From Bradyrhizobium sp. SZCCT0148 (GTDB lineage Bacteria; Pseudomonadota; Alphaproteobacteria; Rhizobiales; Xanthobacteraceae), in assembly GCF_018129985.1 (NCBI RefSeq), contig NZ_JAFCKT010000002.1, positions 310,001 to 374,000 of the forward strand: DNA of 64,000 nucleotides, in the 5' to 3' direction. A program made the translations under genes and the position numbers. Under the pieces are notes generated by a model. The model ran no database searches, was not told where the DNA came from, and saw only the letters and a list, made by a program, of their open reading frames with translations. Shown here piece after piece: positions 15,772 to 24,429 of the stretch (positions are counted from its first letter, which is position 1; every line of letters begins with the position of its first letter).

Positions 15772-17394
15772 ATGGCGCTCACGCAGAGATTAGAGTTCCG
15801 TCAATCGCAGTCGCTGGTCATGACGCCGCAGCTGATGCAGGCGATCAAGCTGCTGCAATTGTCCAATCTCGATCTCACCACGTTCGTGGAAGAGGAACTT
15901 GAGCGGAACCCCTTGCTGGAGCGGGCCAACGACGAGGCCCCCGTGGGGGAGGCTCCGGCCGAGGCCGGCCAGTACGGCGATAACGACGATTTCGGTGGCA
16001 GCCACAGCGACGAGCCGGGCGGCGGTCCGGGCGAGGCGTTCGAGCCGGGCCAGGAAGAATGGATGAGCAAGGATCTCGGCACCCGCGCCGAGATCGAGCA
16101 GACCCTTGATACGGGCCTGGACAACGTCTTCTCCGAGGAGCCGGCCGAGGCTGCGGCGCGCAACGCCCAGGATGCCGCGCCGACCACCTACACGGAGTGG
16201 GGCGGCGGCGCCTCGGGTGACGAAGACTACAATCTCGAAGCCTTTGTCGCAGCCGAGACAACGCTCGGCGACCATCTCGCCGAGCAGCTCTCGGTGGCCT
16301 TCACCGGCCCCGCCCAGCGCATGATCGGCCAGTACCTGATCGACCTCGTCGATGAGGCCGGCTATCTGCCGGGCGATCTCGGTCAGGCCGCCGAGCGTCT
16401 CGGCGCGACGCAAGCCGACGTCGAGGGCGTCCTTGCCGTGCTGCAAAAATTCGACCCGCCCGGCGTCTGCGCGCGCAATCTGAGCGAATGCCTGGCGATC
16501 CAGCTCCGCGAACTCGACCGCTACGATCCCGCGATGCAAGCCCTGGTCGAGCATCTCGATCTCCTGGCCAAGCGCGACATCGCAGGCTTGCGCAAGGTCT
16601 GCGGTGTCGACGACGAGGACATCGCCGACATGATCGGCGAGATCCGGCGCCTCAATCCCAAGCCCGGCATGAAGTTCGGCTCGGCGCGTCTGCAGACCAT
16701 GGTGCCTGATGTCTACGTCCGCCCGGGTCCCGACGGCGGCTGGCACGTCGAGCTCAACAGCGACACCTTGCCGCGCGTGCTGGTCAACCAGACCTACTAT
16801 TCTCAGCTGTCGAAGAAGATCGGCAAGGACGGCGACAAGTCCTACTTCACCGATGCGTTGCAGAACGCGACTTGGCTGGTGCGCGCGCTCGATCAGCGCG
16901 CCCGCACCATCCTGAAAGTGGCAACCGAGATCGTGCGCCAGCAGGACGGCTTCTTCACCCACGGCGTGGCGCATCTGCGCCCTCTCAATCTGAAGGCCGT
17001 TGCCGACGCCATCCAGATGCACGAATCCACGGTGTCGCGCGTCACCGCCAACAAATATATGGCGACCAATCGCGGCACCTTCGAGCTGAAATATTTCTTC
17101 ACGGCGTCGATCGCGTCGGCCGATGGCGGCGAGGCGCATTCCGCGGAAGCCGTGCGTCACCACATCAAGCAGCTGATCGATTCGGAGGAGCCCGCGGCAA
17201 TCCTGTCGGACGATACCATCGTGGAACGCTTGCGCGCCTCGGGAATTGATATTGCCCGCCGCACGGTCGCGAAGTACCGCGAAGCCATGCGCATTCCTTC
17301 CTCGGTGCAACGTCGCCGCGACAAACAGAGCGCTCTTGGTAACGTTCTCTCGACCGCATTGTCCGATCGCTCCCGCAACACCGAACCGGCCTGA
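15772..17394 (+). CDS. rpoN: RNA polymerase sigma-54 factor
   Basis: 540 residues. Region I is the Gln/Leu-rich start (LTQRLEFRQSQSLVMTPQLMQAIKLLQLSNLDL) that contacts activators. Region II (about residues 50-165) is acidic and Gly-rich. The core-binding part follows, then the HTH (LKAVADAIQMHESTVSRVTANKY) and the RpoN box (ARRTVAKYREAM), which reads the -24 element. It directs transcription of nitrogen-control, nif, C4-dicarboxylate and other genes with AAA+ activators. Placement between lptB and hpf-ptsN is the standard chromosomal context and marks this as the housekeeping copy; other rhizobia may carry a second one elsewhere. Confidence 0.97.
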   Translation: MALTQRLEFRQSQSLVMTPQLMQAIKLLQLSNLDLTTFVEEELERNPLLERANDEAPVGEAPAEAGQYGDNDDFGGSHSDEPGGGPGEAFEPGQEEWMSKDLGTRAEIEQTLDTGLDNVFSEEPAEAAARNAQDAAPTTYTEWGGGASGDEDYNLEAFVAAETTLGDHLAEQLSVAFTGPAQRMIGQYLIDLVDEAGYLPGDLGQAAERLGATQADVEGVLAVLQKFDPPGVCARNLSECLAIQLRELDRYDPAMQALVEHLDLLAKRDIAGLRKVCGVDDEDIADMIGEIRRLNPKPGMKFGSARLQTMVPDVYVRPGPDGGWHVELNSDTLPRVLVNQTYYSQLSKKIGKDGDKSYFTDALQNATWLVRALDQRARTILKVATEIVRQQDGFFTHGVAHLRPLNLKAVADAIQMHESTVSRVTANKYMATNRGTFELKYFFTASIASADGGEAHSAEAVRHHIKQLIDSEEPAAILSDDTIVERLRASGIDIARRTVAKYREAMRIPSSVQRRRDKQSALGNVLSTALSDRSRNTEPA

Positions 17395-17475
17395 TTGCGC
17401 TGGCGCGAAATCGCGCTACTCTCCTTTCATTCGCGACCGATCCAATCTTGGCAAGCAAACCAAGCGAGGCATCAC

Positions 17476-18090
17476 ATGACTCTTCGGATTTCGGGCAAGA
17501 GCGTCAATGTCGGCGAGGCCCTTCGCGGCCGCGTGACCGACCGGACTGAAGAGGTCCTGCGCAAATATTTCGACGGCAATTATTCCGGCCACATCACGCT
17601 CAGCAAGGACGGCTTCGGTTTTCGCACCGACTGCGCGCTGCATCTGGATTCCGGCATCACGCTGGAAGCCGATTCGAACGCGCCGGATGCCTATGCCAGC
17701 GCCGACATGGCTCTCGTGATGATTGAGAAGCGCCTCAAGCGCTACAAGAGCCGCCTCAAGGACCGGTCGGCCCGCAAGGCCCATGTCGCCTCCGCTGCGC
17801 TCGCGGCCCTGGACGCCACGGCCTACGTGCTGGAGGCGCCGGGTGATGGTGAAGACGAGGAGGAGGAGGTCACCGGCTACAGCCCGGTCATCATCGCCGA
17901 ATCGACCACCGCGCTGAAGCCACTGTCGGTCAGCGAGGCCGTGATGGAACTCGACCTGAGCGGGGCGCCGTGTCTGGTTTTTCAACACGGCTCCAGCGGC
18001 CGGGTGAACATCATTTACCGGCGGGCTGACGGCAATGTCGGTTGGATCGACCCGCCTGGTGCGAAACCGGACGGCAAGCCGGGTAATTAG
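17476..18090 (+). CDS. hpf: Long-form ribosome hibernation promoting factor
   Basis: 204 residues from ATG 17476 (MTLRISGKSVNVG), with AGG six bases upstream. The N-terminal about 100 residues are the RaiA/HPF fold that sits in the 30S decoding centre. After an acidic linker (GEDEEEEVTGY) the C-terminal domain (KPLSVSEAVMELDLSGAPCLVF...VNIIYRRADGNVGWIDP) is the dimerisation module that ties two 70S ribosomes into 100S particles in stationary phase. It follows rpoN by 81 bp and belongs to the conserved rpoN-hpf-ptsN group. Confidence 0.95.
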   Translation: MTLRISGKSVNVGEALRGRVTDRTEEVLRKYFDGNYSGHITLSKDGFGFRTDCALHLDSGITLEADSNAPDAYASADMALVMIEKRLKRYKSRLKDRSARKAHVASAALAALDATAYVLEAPGDGEDEEEEVTGYSPVIIAESTTALKPLSVSEAVMELDLSGAPCLVFQHGSSGRVNIIYRRADGNVGWIDPPGAKPDGKPGN

Positions 18091-18310
18091 GCGACACCAG
18101 AGCCCCGTAGGATCCCCAGGCCTTAACAATGACCGTGGCAAAGCCGCACGCGGGAGTTGGCACCGGGATTGCGTTGGAGTAGAAGCGCCCCACATCAGGA
18201 CCGGGGCTAAGTCCCCCACCTGCTTCACCTTCTCGCGCCGGCCCGGCGTGGTGTCTCTCCAAGCCGGCCAATTCGGAACCTGACGGTTTAATTCACCTCG
18301 GAAACCCTCC

Positions 18311-18772
18311 ATGCCGATTACCGATCTGGTCGCACCCGAGGCGATTCTCCCGGCATTGAAGGTCAACAACAAGAAGCAGGCCCTGCAGGAGCTCGCGGCC
18401 AAGGCTGCCGAACTGACCGGGCAGAACGAGCGCTCGGTATTCGAGGTGCTGCTGCAGCGGGAGAAGCTCGGCACCACCGCGGTCGGCTACGGCGTCGCCA
18501 TTCCCCACGGCAAGCTGCCCAAGCTCGAGAAGATCTTCGGCCTGTTCGCGCGGCTCGACCGCCCGATCGATTTCGAGGCGATGGACGGCCAGCCGGTCGA
18601 TCTGGTTTTCCTGCTGTTGGCACCCGAAGGCGCCGGCGCCGATCACCTCAAGGCGCTCGCCCGCATCGCCCGCCTGCTGCGCGACCAGGACATCGCCAAG
18701 AAGCTCCGCGCCTCGCGCGATGCCCAGGCGATCTATTCGGTGCTCGCCCTGCCGCCGGCGACCGCGGCATAA
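18311..18772 (+). CDS. ptsN: Nitrogen-PTS EIIA protein PtsN
   Basis: 153 residues. The phospho-accepting His66 lies in GVAIPHGKLP, and the family segments LLQREKLGTTAVGYG and PVDLVFLLLAPEGAGADHLKALARIARLL are all present. PtsN takes phosphate from EI-Ntr and NPr and regulates potassium transport, stress signalling and nitrogen responses rather than sugar uptake. It lies 220 bp after hpf; that gap holds no gene and may contain its own promoter. Confidence 0.95.
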   Translation: MPITDLVAPEAILPALKVNNKKQALQELAAKAAELTGQNERSVFEVLLQREKLGTTAVGYGVAIPHGKLPKLEKIFGLFARLDRPIDFEAMDGQPVDLVFLLLAPEGAGADHLKALARIARLLRDQDIAKKLRASRDAQAIYSVLALPPATAA

Positions 18773-18860
18773 TCCTTCGACACTGACTGCGAGCGTCTGA
18801 ACTCGCCCTCGTGCTGCGGACGCCGTGCAGCGTCTCTTCGACGATGCGCTGGCGCGCCGG

Positions 18861-19781
18861 CTAATCCGAAAGCCGCTCCAGCACGTCGCGCATCAGCCCT
18901 TGCAGGAGATCGAGCTTGTAGGCCGTCATCGGCAATGGTTGGGCGCCCGAGATCGCCGCTTTCGCTGCCTCTGCGATCGATGCCGCATTGGCAATCTTCC
19001 CACCGAGCGTGGCTTCCGCGGCGGTAAGGCGAAGCGGCACGGGCGCGACGCCGCCTGCAGCGAGATGCACGAGCTGGAACTTGCCGCCGGCGATCACCAC
19101 ACGGGCGCAGAGCTCCACCAGCGGCCATTCCGCATGGGTCCGGCTGATCGCGCGCTTGTAGGAAGCGCGCTCGCCCTCGAGCGGAGCGGGAAGTGCGATG
19201 CTCTTGATCATCTCGCCTGCTGCCAGCGTATGATCGGCGTGCGCGACCGAGCCGTCGCCGAGCAGGTCGGCAATCGTCAATCCGCTGCGCCGGTCAGTGG
19301 TAATGGTCGCATCGTAGGCGAGCAGAGCCGCTGCCATGGTCGAGGGATGCGGCGCGACGCAGTCGCCGAGATCGAAGGCAACGCCATAGAGATGATTGCC
19401 TGACCGGGCAGGGCAGGTGCTGCCGCTTTTCTTCAGGCAATCGATGTCGGCCCGGCGGAAATACCAGCAACGCGAACGTTGCGCGAGATTGCCGCCGAGC
19501 GTTGCAACCTGGCGCACCTGTGGCGTCGCGAGGCCCTGCGCGCTCGCCGCAATACCGGGATAGGCAGCGGCGATGCGAGCGTCGCTCGCGATCGTGGCGA
19601 TAGTGGTCAGCGCGCCGATCCGGGCTGCGCCGTCGGCGTCCCAGGTGATCGTCTTGTCGCCAGTGGCCGCGATATCGATCAGCATTCCTTGCGACACGCC
19701 GCTGCGGCGGCGTTCGCTGAGGTCGGTGCCTCCGGCGCGGAATTCAGGCGTGGGCTCGGCGGTCGTGACGGCGACGCTCAT
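18861..19781 (-). CDS. Molybdenum hydroxylase FAD-binding subunit
   Basis: 306 residues, CoxM/XdhB type. FAD contacts are visible as RAGGTDLSERRRSG near the start and TLGGNLAQRSRCWYFR, the site followed by a Cys-containing loop (DCLKKSGSTCPA). The C-terminal CO-dehydrogenase flavoprotein domain (SYKRAISRTHAEWPLVELCARV) follows. It passes electrons from the iron-sulphur clusters to an external acceptor. The start overlaps the stop of the fused large-subunit gene by 4 bp (ATGA), and the three genes tetR-xdh-FAD subunit form one operon. Confidence 0.9.
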   Translation of the reverse strand: MSVAVTTAEPTPEFRAGGTDLSERRRSGVSQGMLIDIAATGDKTITWDADGAARIGALTTIATIASDARIAAAYPGIAASAQGLATPQVRQVATLGGNLAQRSRCWYFRRADIDCLKKSGSTCPARSGNHLYGVAFDLGDCVAPHPSTMAAALLAYDATITTDRRSGLTIADLLGDGSVAHADHTLAAGEMIKSIALPAPLEGERASYKRAISRTHAEWPLVELCARVVIAGGKFQLVHLAAGGVAPVPLRLTAAEATLGGKIANAASIAEAAKAAISGAQPLPMTAYKLDLLQGLMRDVLERLSD

Positions 19782-22465
19782 GCTGCATCCCTCCCTTTCA
19801 GCGCGGCCAGCAGACGATCGGGCCGGACCGGAATTTCGGTCAGTCTCACGCCGATCGCATCGCGGATGGCGTTGGCAATCGCGGGCGAGGTCGGCACGGT
19901 GGCGACTTCGCCGATGCCGACGCTGCCGCCCGGCACATGCTCGAAACCGGCCTCATCAAAATGCACGCCCAGCTTCGGCATGTCCCCAATCCCCGGAATG
20001 CGGTAATCCTCCATGCTGCCGGTCAGGATGTGGCCGCTCACAGGATCGGTCTCCCGCGACTCATAGAGTGCGTAACCGATGCCCTGGATCACCGCGCCCG
20101 CGGCCTGGCTTCGCGCCAACGCCGGCGCGGCGAGCTTGCCGATCGCGAGGCCGGTATAGGCGTTGAGCACGCGGACATGGCCGAGCCAGGTATCGACCTC
20201 GACTTCCATCACCTGCACCGAGCTCGGCACGCCGGCGCCGACCACCATGTGGTTCATCAGACGCAGCACCCAACCGAAAACCCGGCCCATGATGCCCGCC
20301 TCGTGCAGCGCGGGCCTGATGCCGGGCGGCGGCTTGCCGTCCTCCTGGCGCCTCGCCGACACGGCGATGTCGGGAGACGCCGCGATCATCTCACGCCACG
20401 GCGCGTTCGAGCCCGGAGCAGGTGTGCGCGATGCGGTGCGCTTGATTTCCGCTTTCAGCTTGTCGATGGCAAGCAAGGTCGGCGGCACCACCGAAGCGGT
20501 GACACGGCTGCCGCCGGAGCCCGGTCCGGGCGGCAGGTTAGAGCGGCCGATGCGAACGTCCACATCCTGCGGCTCGAGATCGAACGCCTTCGCGACGGTG
20601 TTCGCGATCACGCTGCGCGTGCCTGTGCCGATATCCTGGACCGCGCAACTTGCGACGATACGGCCGCCCTCGACCGCGAGTTCGACCGAGGAGCCGGTCT
20701 GCCAGAGATAGAGCCAGTAGCCGGTGGCGACGCCGACGCCGCGCCGGTAGCGGCCTTCTTGCGAGCCGGCCGGCTTGCGGTTCTTCCAGACGTCGAGGCC
20801 GGCAGCCCAGTCGTACAGTCGCTGGCGGTTGGGATCGGGGTCCCAGAGCTTGCGCAGGTGGATCGGATCGACCTTCATGCGCAGCGCCGCTTCGTCGACC
20901 GCCTGCTCCAGCGCAAACGACATCGGCGGACCGCCGGGGCCGCGAAACGGAGCGCCGGGCGGCAAATTGCTGAGCACGTCGTAGTCGACGAGTTCTTTTG
21001 CTTCGGCCGGATAGATCAGCCGCGCCAGGCCCGCGATCAGCGAGTTCACCGCGGCGCCGGTGTCGGCATGCGCAGCGAGCGACAGCGCCTTGAGGCGGCC
21101 GTCCGTCGAAGGCAGCAAGGACAGCTTCAGCTCGGCCGCCGGGCGATAGCCGGTGACGGAAAGCTCCTCTTCCCGATCGAAGGCGACGCGCACGGGCGCC
21201 TTCGCGGCGCGCGCAAGCTCGATCGCGGCGATCGTCTCCAGTCCAAGGCTGCCCTTGGAGCCGAACCCGCCGCCGACGTGATCGGCGATCACACGCACCT
21301 TGTCGTGCGGAAGGCCATAACGCTTGGCGATCTTCTCCATGCTCTCGTGAATGGCCTGGGTCGAGATGTGTACGGTGAGCTGATCGCCATCGAACCTGGC
21401 CACGGCGGTATGCGGTTCGAGGCTCGCGTGCTGTTGCGTCGAGACGCGGAAGGTCTCCTCGACCAGCAGCGGATTGCGTTGCTGGCGCGCCTCGTCAAGC
21501 CAGCGCGTGGCCTGCTTGGCTTTTTGCGAGAATGGGGCCGAAGGCCCACGCACATTGCCCTTCCACGATACCGGAGCGCCGCCGGCACCCTCGGACACGT
21601 TGCCGGCACGCTTGCGGTCCTTCTTTTCGAATACGACGGGCGCATCGTCGCGTCGCGCTGCATCGAGCCCGATCACCGCGGGCAAAGGCTCGGGCGTGAA
21701 GCTGATTGCGGCAATTGCCTTCAGCGCGGTGCGGCGATCCCTGGCCGCGACGGCTGCAATCGGCGCGCCGACGAAGCGGACCATGTTGTCATCGTCGAGC
21801 AGCGGAACGACCGCGGCAACACCAGCAATGGCGCGCGCTGGCGCCAGGTCGAGTCCGGTGATCCTCGCATGCGCGACGTGCGCGCGCAGGATGACGCCCT
21901 CGAGCTGGCCGTCATGGTGGATGTCGACGGTGTAGCGGGCCTGTCCCGTCACCTTCTCGCGGGCTTCCAGCCGCGGCGCGACGGGATCGCCGCCGTCGAA
22001 GTGGCCTGAACAAGCCTCCGCCACCGCGCGAAAAATGCCTTCATAGGCGCCGCAGCGGCAGAGATGTCCCGATAGCGCGGCGGCGATCTCTTCGCGCGAG
22101 GGTGTCGCCGCGCCCTTGGTCGCGCGCCAGCTGTCATGGAAGGCGGTGGCTTCGACGACGAAGCCCGGCGTACAGAAGCCGCATTGCAGGGCGTCGTGCG
22201 CCATGAACGCCTTCTGCACCGGATGCAATCCGGTGCTACCTATGCCCTCGATGGTCGTCAGCGATTTGCCGGCGGCCGCCTGCGCCGGCAACAGGCAGCT
22301 CACCACGGGCGTGCCATCGAGCAGCACGGTGCAGGCGCCGCAGACGCCGGACCCGCAGACGAGTTTGGTGCCGGTGAGGCCGCCATCGCGGATCACGTCG
22401 ATCAGGAGCGCATCCGGATCGTCGGGCAGCACCAGATTCCGTCCATTGATGGTCGTGGTGGTCAT
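19778..22465 (-). CDS. Molybdenum hydroxylase: fused 2Fe-2S and Mo-cofactor subunits
   Basis: 895 residues joining two subunits that are usually separate. Residues 1-155 are the small iron-sulphur subunit: the plant-type ferredoxin cluster CGSGVCGACTVLLDG (Cys37, 42, 45) and the second cluster CGFC...CRC. From about residue 165 (GDPVAPRLEAREKVTGQARYTVDIHHDG) it is the large Mo-molybdopterin-binding subunit, with GGGFGSKG, PFRGPGGPP and the active-site region ending VGIGEVATVPTSPAIANAI. It should oxidise an aromatic or N-heterocyclic compound or aldehyde; the substrate is not clear. No chaperone (XdhC/CoxF) gene is adjacent. Overlaps tetR and the FAD-subunit gene by 4 bp on each side. Confidence 0.9.
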   Translation of the reverse strand: MTTTTINGRNLVLPDDPDALLIDVIRDGGLTGTKLVCGSGVCGACTVLLDGTPVVSCLLPAQAAAGKSLTTIEGIGSTGLHPVQKAFMAHDALQCGFCTPGFVVEATAFHDSWRATKGAATPSREEIAAALSGHLCRCGAYEGIFRAVAEACSGHFDGGDPVAPRLEAREKVTGQARYTVDIHHDGQLEGVILRAHVAHARITGLDLAPARAIAGVAAVVPLLDDDNMVRFVGAPIAAVAARDRRTALKAIAAISFTPEPLPAVIGLDAARRDDAPVVFEKKDRKRAGNVSEGAGGAPVSWKGNVRGPSAPFSQKAKQATRWLDEARQQRNPLLVEETFRVSTQQHASLEPHTAVARFDGDQLTVHISTQAIHESMEKIAKRYGLPHDKVRVIADHVGGGFGSKGSLGLETIAAIELARAAKAPVRVAFDREEELSVTGYRPAAELKLSLLPSTDGRLKALSLAAHADTGAAVNSLIAGLARLIYPAEAKELVDYDVLSNLPPGAPFRGPGGPPMSFALEQAVDEAALRMKVDPIHLRKLWDPDPNRQRLYDWAAGLDVWKNRKPAGSQEGRYRRGVGVATGYWLYLWQTGSSVELAVEGGRIVASCAVQDIGTGTRSVIANTVAKAFDLEPQDVDVRIGRSNLPPGPGSGGSRVTASVVPPTLLAIDKLKAEIKRTASRTPAPGSNAPWREMIAASPDIAVSARRQEDGKPPPGIRPALHEAGIMGRVFGWVLRLMNHMVVGAGVPSSVQVMEVEVDTWLGHVRVLNAYTGLAIGKLAAPALARSQAAGAVIQGIGYALYESRETDPVSGHILTGSMEDYRIPGIGDMPKLGVHFDEAGFEHVPGGSVGIGEVATVPTSPAIANAIRDAIGVRLTEIPVRPDRLLAALKGRDAA

Positions 22466-23103
22466 TTTCGAACTCCCGTTTTGCGTGGGGACTTCTTCGC
22501 AGGAGGCGCCATCGCGCCGGCGATCAGCATGCGCAGCATGGTATGGAGCTGCTTCAGGAACGCGTCGAGCGGCTGCATGGACGGGAAAGCGGATTTGGTG
22601 CCGTGGATCGCCATCTCGACGCAGCGGGCGAGCTCGCGCACCGTGATGCCGCTATCGAGGGTGAGTTTTCGCTTGCGGCATACCCGCGCGATCGTGGTTG
22701 CGATCTCGTCGGCGAAACGATTGGAATAGCTCTGGTAAAGGTCGCGCGCCTGCGCGAGGTGCTCGGAGAACAGCTCCTCGGTATGGGGCGAGTCCTTGAG
22801 CGAAGCGAGCAGCGACTGCATTCGCGCGCCGATCTCGGCGGCCAGGATGTCGGCGAGATCGAGGCCCGCTTCTTCCGCAGTCTTCGCTGCCGCGATTTCG
22901 GCAGCGAGCCCCTGCTCGTAGAGCCGCTCGAGCACGGCGCGAAACAGCACCTCCTTGGAGGCGAAGTGATGATAGAGCGCCTGCCGGGTCAGTCCGGCTT
23001 CCTCTGCCGCCTGCTCGATCGAGGAGCGGCGGAAGCCGTGGCGTCGGAACACGCGCATCGCCGCGTCGAGGATCCGGTCCTGCGGAGGGGGCTTGGCTTG
23101 CAT
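22462..23103 (-). CDS. TetR-family regulator of the molybdenum hydroxylase operon
   Basis: 213 residues. The N-terminal HTH is typical: DRILDAAMRVFRRHGFRRSSIEQAAEEAGLTRQALYHHFASKEVLF. The C-terminal ligand domain is helical and unassigned, ending in a basic tail (PPAKKSPRKTGVRK). It is the first gene of the operon: its stop overlaps the start of the fused hydroxylase gene (ATGA). A perfect 20-bp palindrome covers its own start codon region, so it very likely represses the whole operon and is relieved by a substrate-like ligand. Confidence 0.92.
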   Translation of the reverse strand: MQAKPPPQDRILDAAMRVFRRHGFRRSSIEQAAEEAGLTRQALYHHFASKEVLFRAVLERLYEQGLAAEIAAAKTAEEAGLDLADILAAEIGARMQSLLASLKDSPHTEELFSEHLAQARDLYQSYSNRFADEIATTIARVCRKRKLTLDSGITVRELARCVEMAIHGTKSAFPSMQPLDAFLKQLHTMLRMLIAGAMAPPAKKSPRKTGVRK

Positions 23104-23121
23104 TTGTCAAATTTGACAAAT
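23102..23121 (-). promoter_or_regulatory. Palindromic operator for the TetR regulator
   Basis: ATTTGTCAAATTTGACAAAT is a perfect 20-bp palindrome overlapping the ATG of the tetR gene; a further half-site TGTCAAAT occurs at 23132-23139. Size and position match TetR-family operators. Binding here would block transcription or translation of the operon. Confidence 0.75.
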
Positions 23122-23247
23122 ACGAACGAACTGTCAAATCACGGATTGATGATGGAAGGGCCAGGGCCGCTTTCGCACGCGGGGGCAAGGACATCGCCGA
23201 ATTCACTTTGGCTGGCGATGGCGATGGCGAAAGCACCGCCTCAAATG

Positions 23248-23284
23248 AAAACGGGCACGCCTTCGTTCGAAGGCATGCCCGTTT
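23248..23284 (-). terminator. Rho-independent terminator of the hsp20-DUF1150 operon
   Basis: A long stem formed by AAACGGGCACGCCTTCG and its near-perfect complement (one mismatch pair) lies 28 bp after the DUF1150 stop. Read on the minus strand it is followed by a T-rich stretch (TTTTCATTT). Confidence 0.8.
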
Positions 23285-23312
23285 GAAACCTATTCGTTCG
23301 AAGCTTGCGTGC

Positions 23313-23585
23313 TCAGTGCACGCTCACGGCTTGCAGCTCGTTGCTCCAGGCGTTGGCGACCGCGGCTTCGCGGCTGTCGGTCAGCATGATCGGCGTGCCG
23401 TCGGCGGCGTGGAGCGCGAAGAGCTTGAGGCCCGGCGCGATTTTCGGCGCTTCGGGAAACAGGCCCGGCACGTCTTCCGAGCGGATCTGCTTCACATAGG
23501 CGATATGGCCTTCGCCGAGGGTTGCCAGCGTCTCCGGAGAGACATTCTTGGCTTCGTATTCGAACGCAACGTGACCTTCACTCAT
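23313..23585 (-). CDS. DUF1150 family protein
   Basis: 90 residues starting MSEGHVAFEYEAKN, with a GAGGAG site upstream. The sequence ETLATLGEGHIAYVKQIRSEDVPGLFPEAPKI...LKLFALHAADGTPIMLTDSREAAVANAWSNEL is the DUF1150 pattern. Its function is not established. It lies 50 bp downstream of hsp20 on the same strand and ends at a strong terminator, so it is the second gene of a heat-shock operon, a pairing common in rhizobia, and may assist the small heat-shock protein. Confidence 0.9.
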   Translation of the reverse strand: MSEGHVAFEYEAKNVSPETLATLGEGHIAYVKQIRSEDVPGLFPEAPKIAPGLKLFALHAADGTPIMLTDSREAAVANAWSNELQAVSVH

Positions 23586-23635
23586 GGTCTCGACTCCTCT
23601 GGAACACTAAGCGGTCGAGTCCGCTACTCGTTCCA

Positions 23636-24061
23636 TTATTCGTGCTCATTGATAGCGATTGTCTTAACGATCCTCTCCGGCTCAGGCCGGGCCAGATCGA
23701 TCGACAACAACCCGTTCTTCAGATCCGCACCCAGCACCAGCATCCCCTCCGCCAGCACGAACGTGCGCTGGAAGTGGCGCGCGGCGATGCCGCGATGGAT
23801 GTATTGCCGGGTCTTGTCGTCCTGCTGACGCCCGCGGATCACGAGCTGGTTTTCCTCAATGGTTACATCGAGTTGGTCGCGCGTGAATCCGGCGACCGCC
23901 AGCGTGATACGCAACCGCTCGGGCTGGCCGTCCGCGCTGCCGCACCTCTCGATATTGTAGGGAGGGTAGCCGTCGGCGCCTTTGACGACGCGATCGAGCA
24001 CGCGCTCAATCTCATCGAAGCCCAGAAGGAACGGACTGGATAACGTTGGAACACGAGACAT
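23636..24061 (-). CDS. Small heat-shock protein Hsp20 (IbpA-like)
   Basis: 141 residues. The N-terminal segment (LSSPFLLGFDEIERVLDRVV) resembles class A rhizobial Hsps, then comes the alpha-crystallin domain (YPPYNIERCG...RLRITLAVAGFTRDQLDVTIEENQLVIRGRQ) and the GLLSIDL motif near the end that docks into neighbouring subunits. It binds unfolding proteins during heat stress and holds them for DnaK/ClpB. The 5' leader contains several hairpins that may act as a heat-sensing RNA switch. DUF1150 follows in the same operon. Confidence 0.93.
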   Translation of the reverse strand: MSRVPTLSSPFLLGFDEIERVLDRVVKGADGYPPYNIERCGSADGQPERLRITLAVAGFTRDQLDVTIEENQLVIRGRQQDDKTRQYIHRGIAARHFQRTFVLAEGMLVLGADLKNGLLSIDLARPEPERIVKTIAINEHE

Positions 24062-24150
24062 AGTTTACAAAGTCCTCGCAAAGCGACTTTGGTGCATCAG
24101 GGCCCGTAGTGGCACCCCTTGATCAGCAATATGGGCACGTTCCCGTGTCG
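24062..24150 (-). promoter_or_regulatory. Possible ROSE-like RNA thermometer in the hsp20 leader
   Basis: On the minus strand the leader of hsp20 can form CAAAGTC-gctttgcgag-GACTTTG (24068-24091), whose 3' arm includes part of the GAGGA ribosome-binding site just before the ATG. Further upstream are stems ATCA-GGG with CCC-TGAT (about 24096-24123) and CACG-ggaa-CGTG (about 24135-24147). ROSE elements, known from bradyrhizobial small-Hsp operons, likewise stack hairpins with the last one masking the ribosome-binding site. The classic UUGCU anti-site motif is not exact here. Confidence 0.5.
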
Positions 24151-24212
24151 GTTCAAGCAGGTAGCCGCGCTGCTGTGGATCGGCGCATCGCACAGTCGGG
24201 TGCTCGGGAATC

Positions 24213-24331
24213 GTCATGGCTGGGCTTATCGGCCATCCATGACCTTGCTCGTTGCACCGAAAACGTGAATGCCCGGGGCCGTCGCCGCGCCGAAGCGGCT
24301 ACGGCCGCGCAGGTGGGACAAGCCCGGGCAT
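24213..24331. repeat. Two palindromic intergenic repeats (REP-like)
   Basis: Within the 368-bp gap between hsp20 and ugpC lie GTCATGG...CCATGAC arms (24213-24243) and ATGCCCGGG...CCCGGGCAT arms (24269-24331). The mix of gc-rich arms and catgac ends is like dispersed palindromic elements of bradyrhizobia. No gene is seen in this gap. Confidence 0.6.
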
Positions 24332-24429
24332 GACGCCTCTGGCGCGGACTTTTCTTCAACGAAAACAACGCCCCTTCTACTGTGCATGGGGTTGTTTTCG
24401 CATTTTTTGGGTGATGGGCTTCGGAACCC

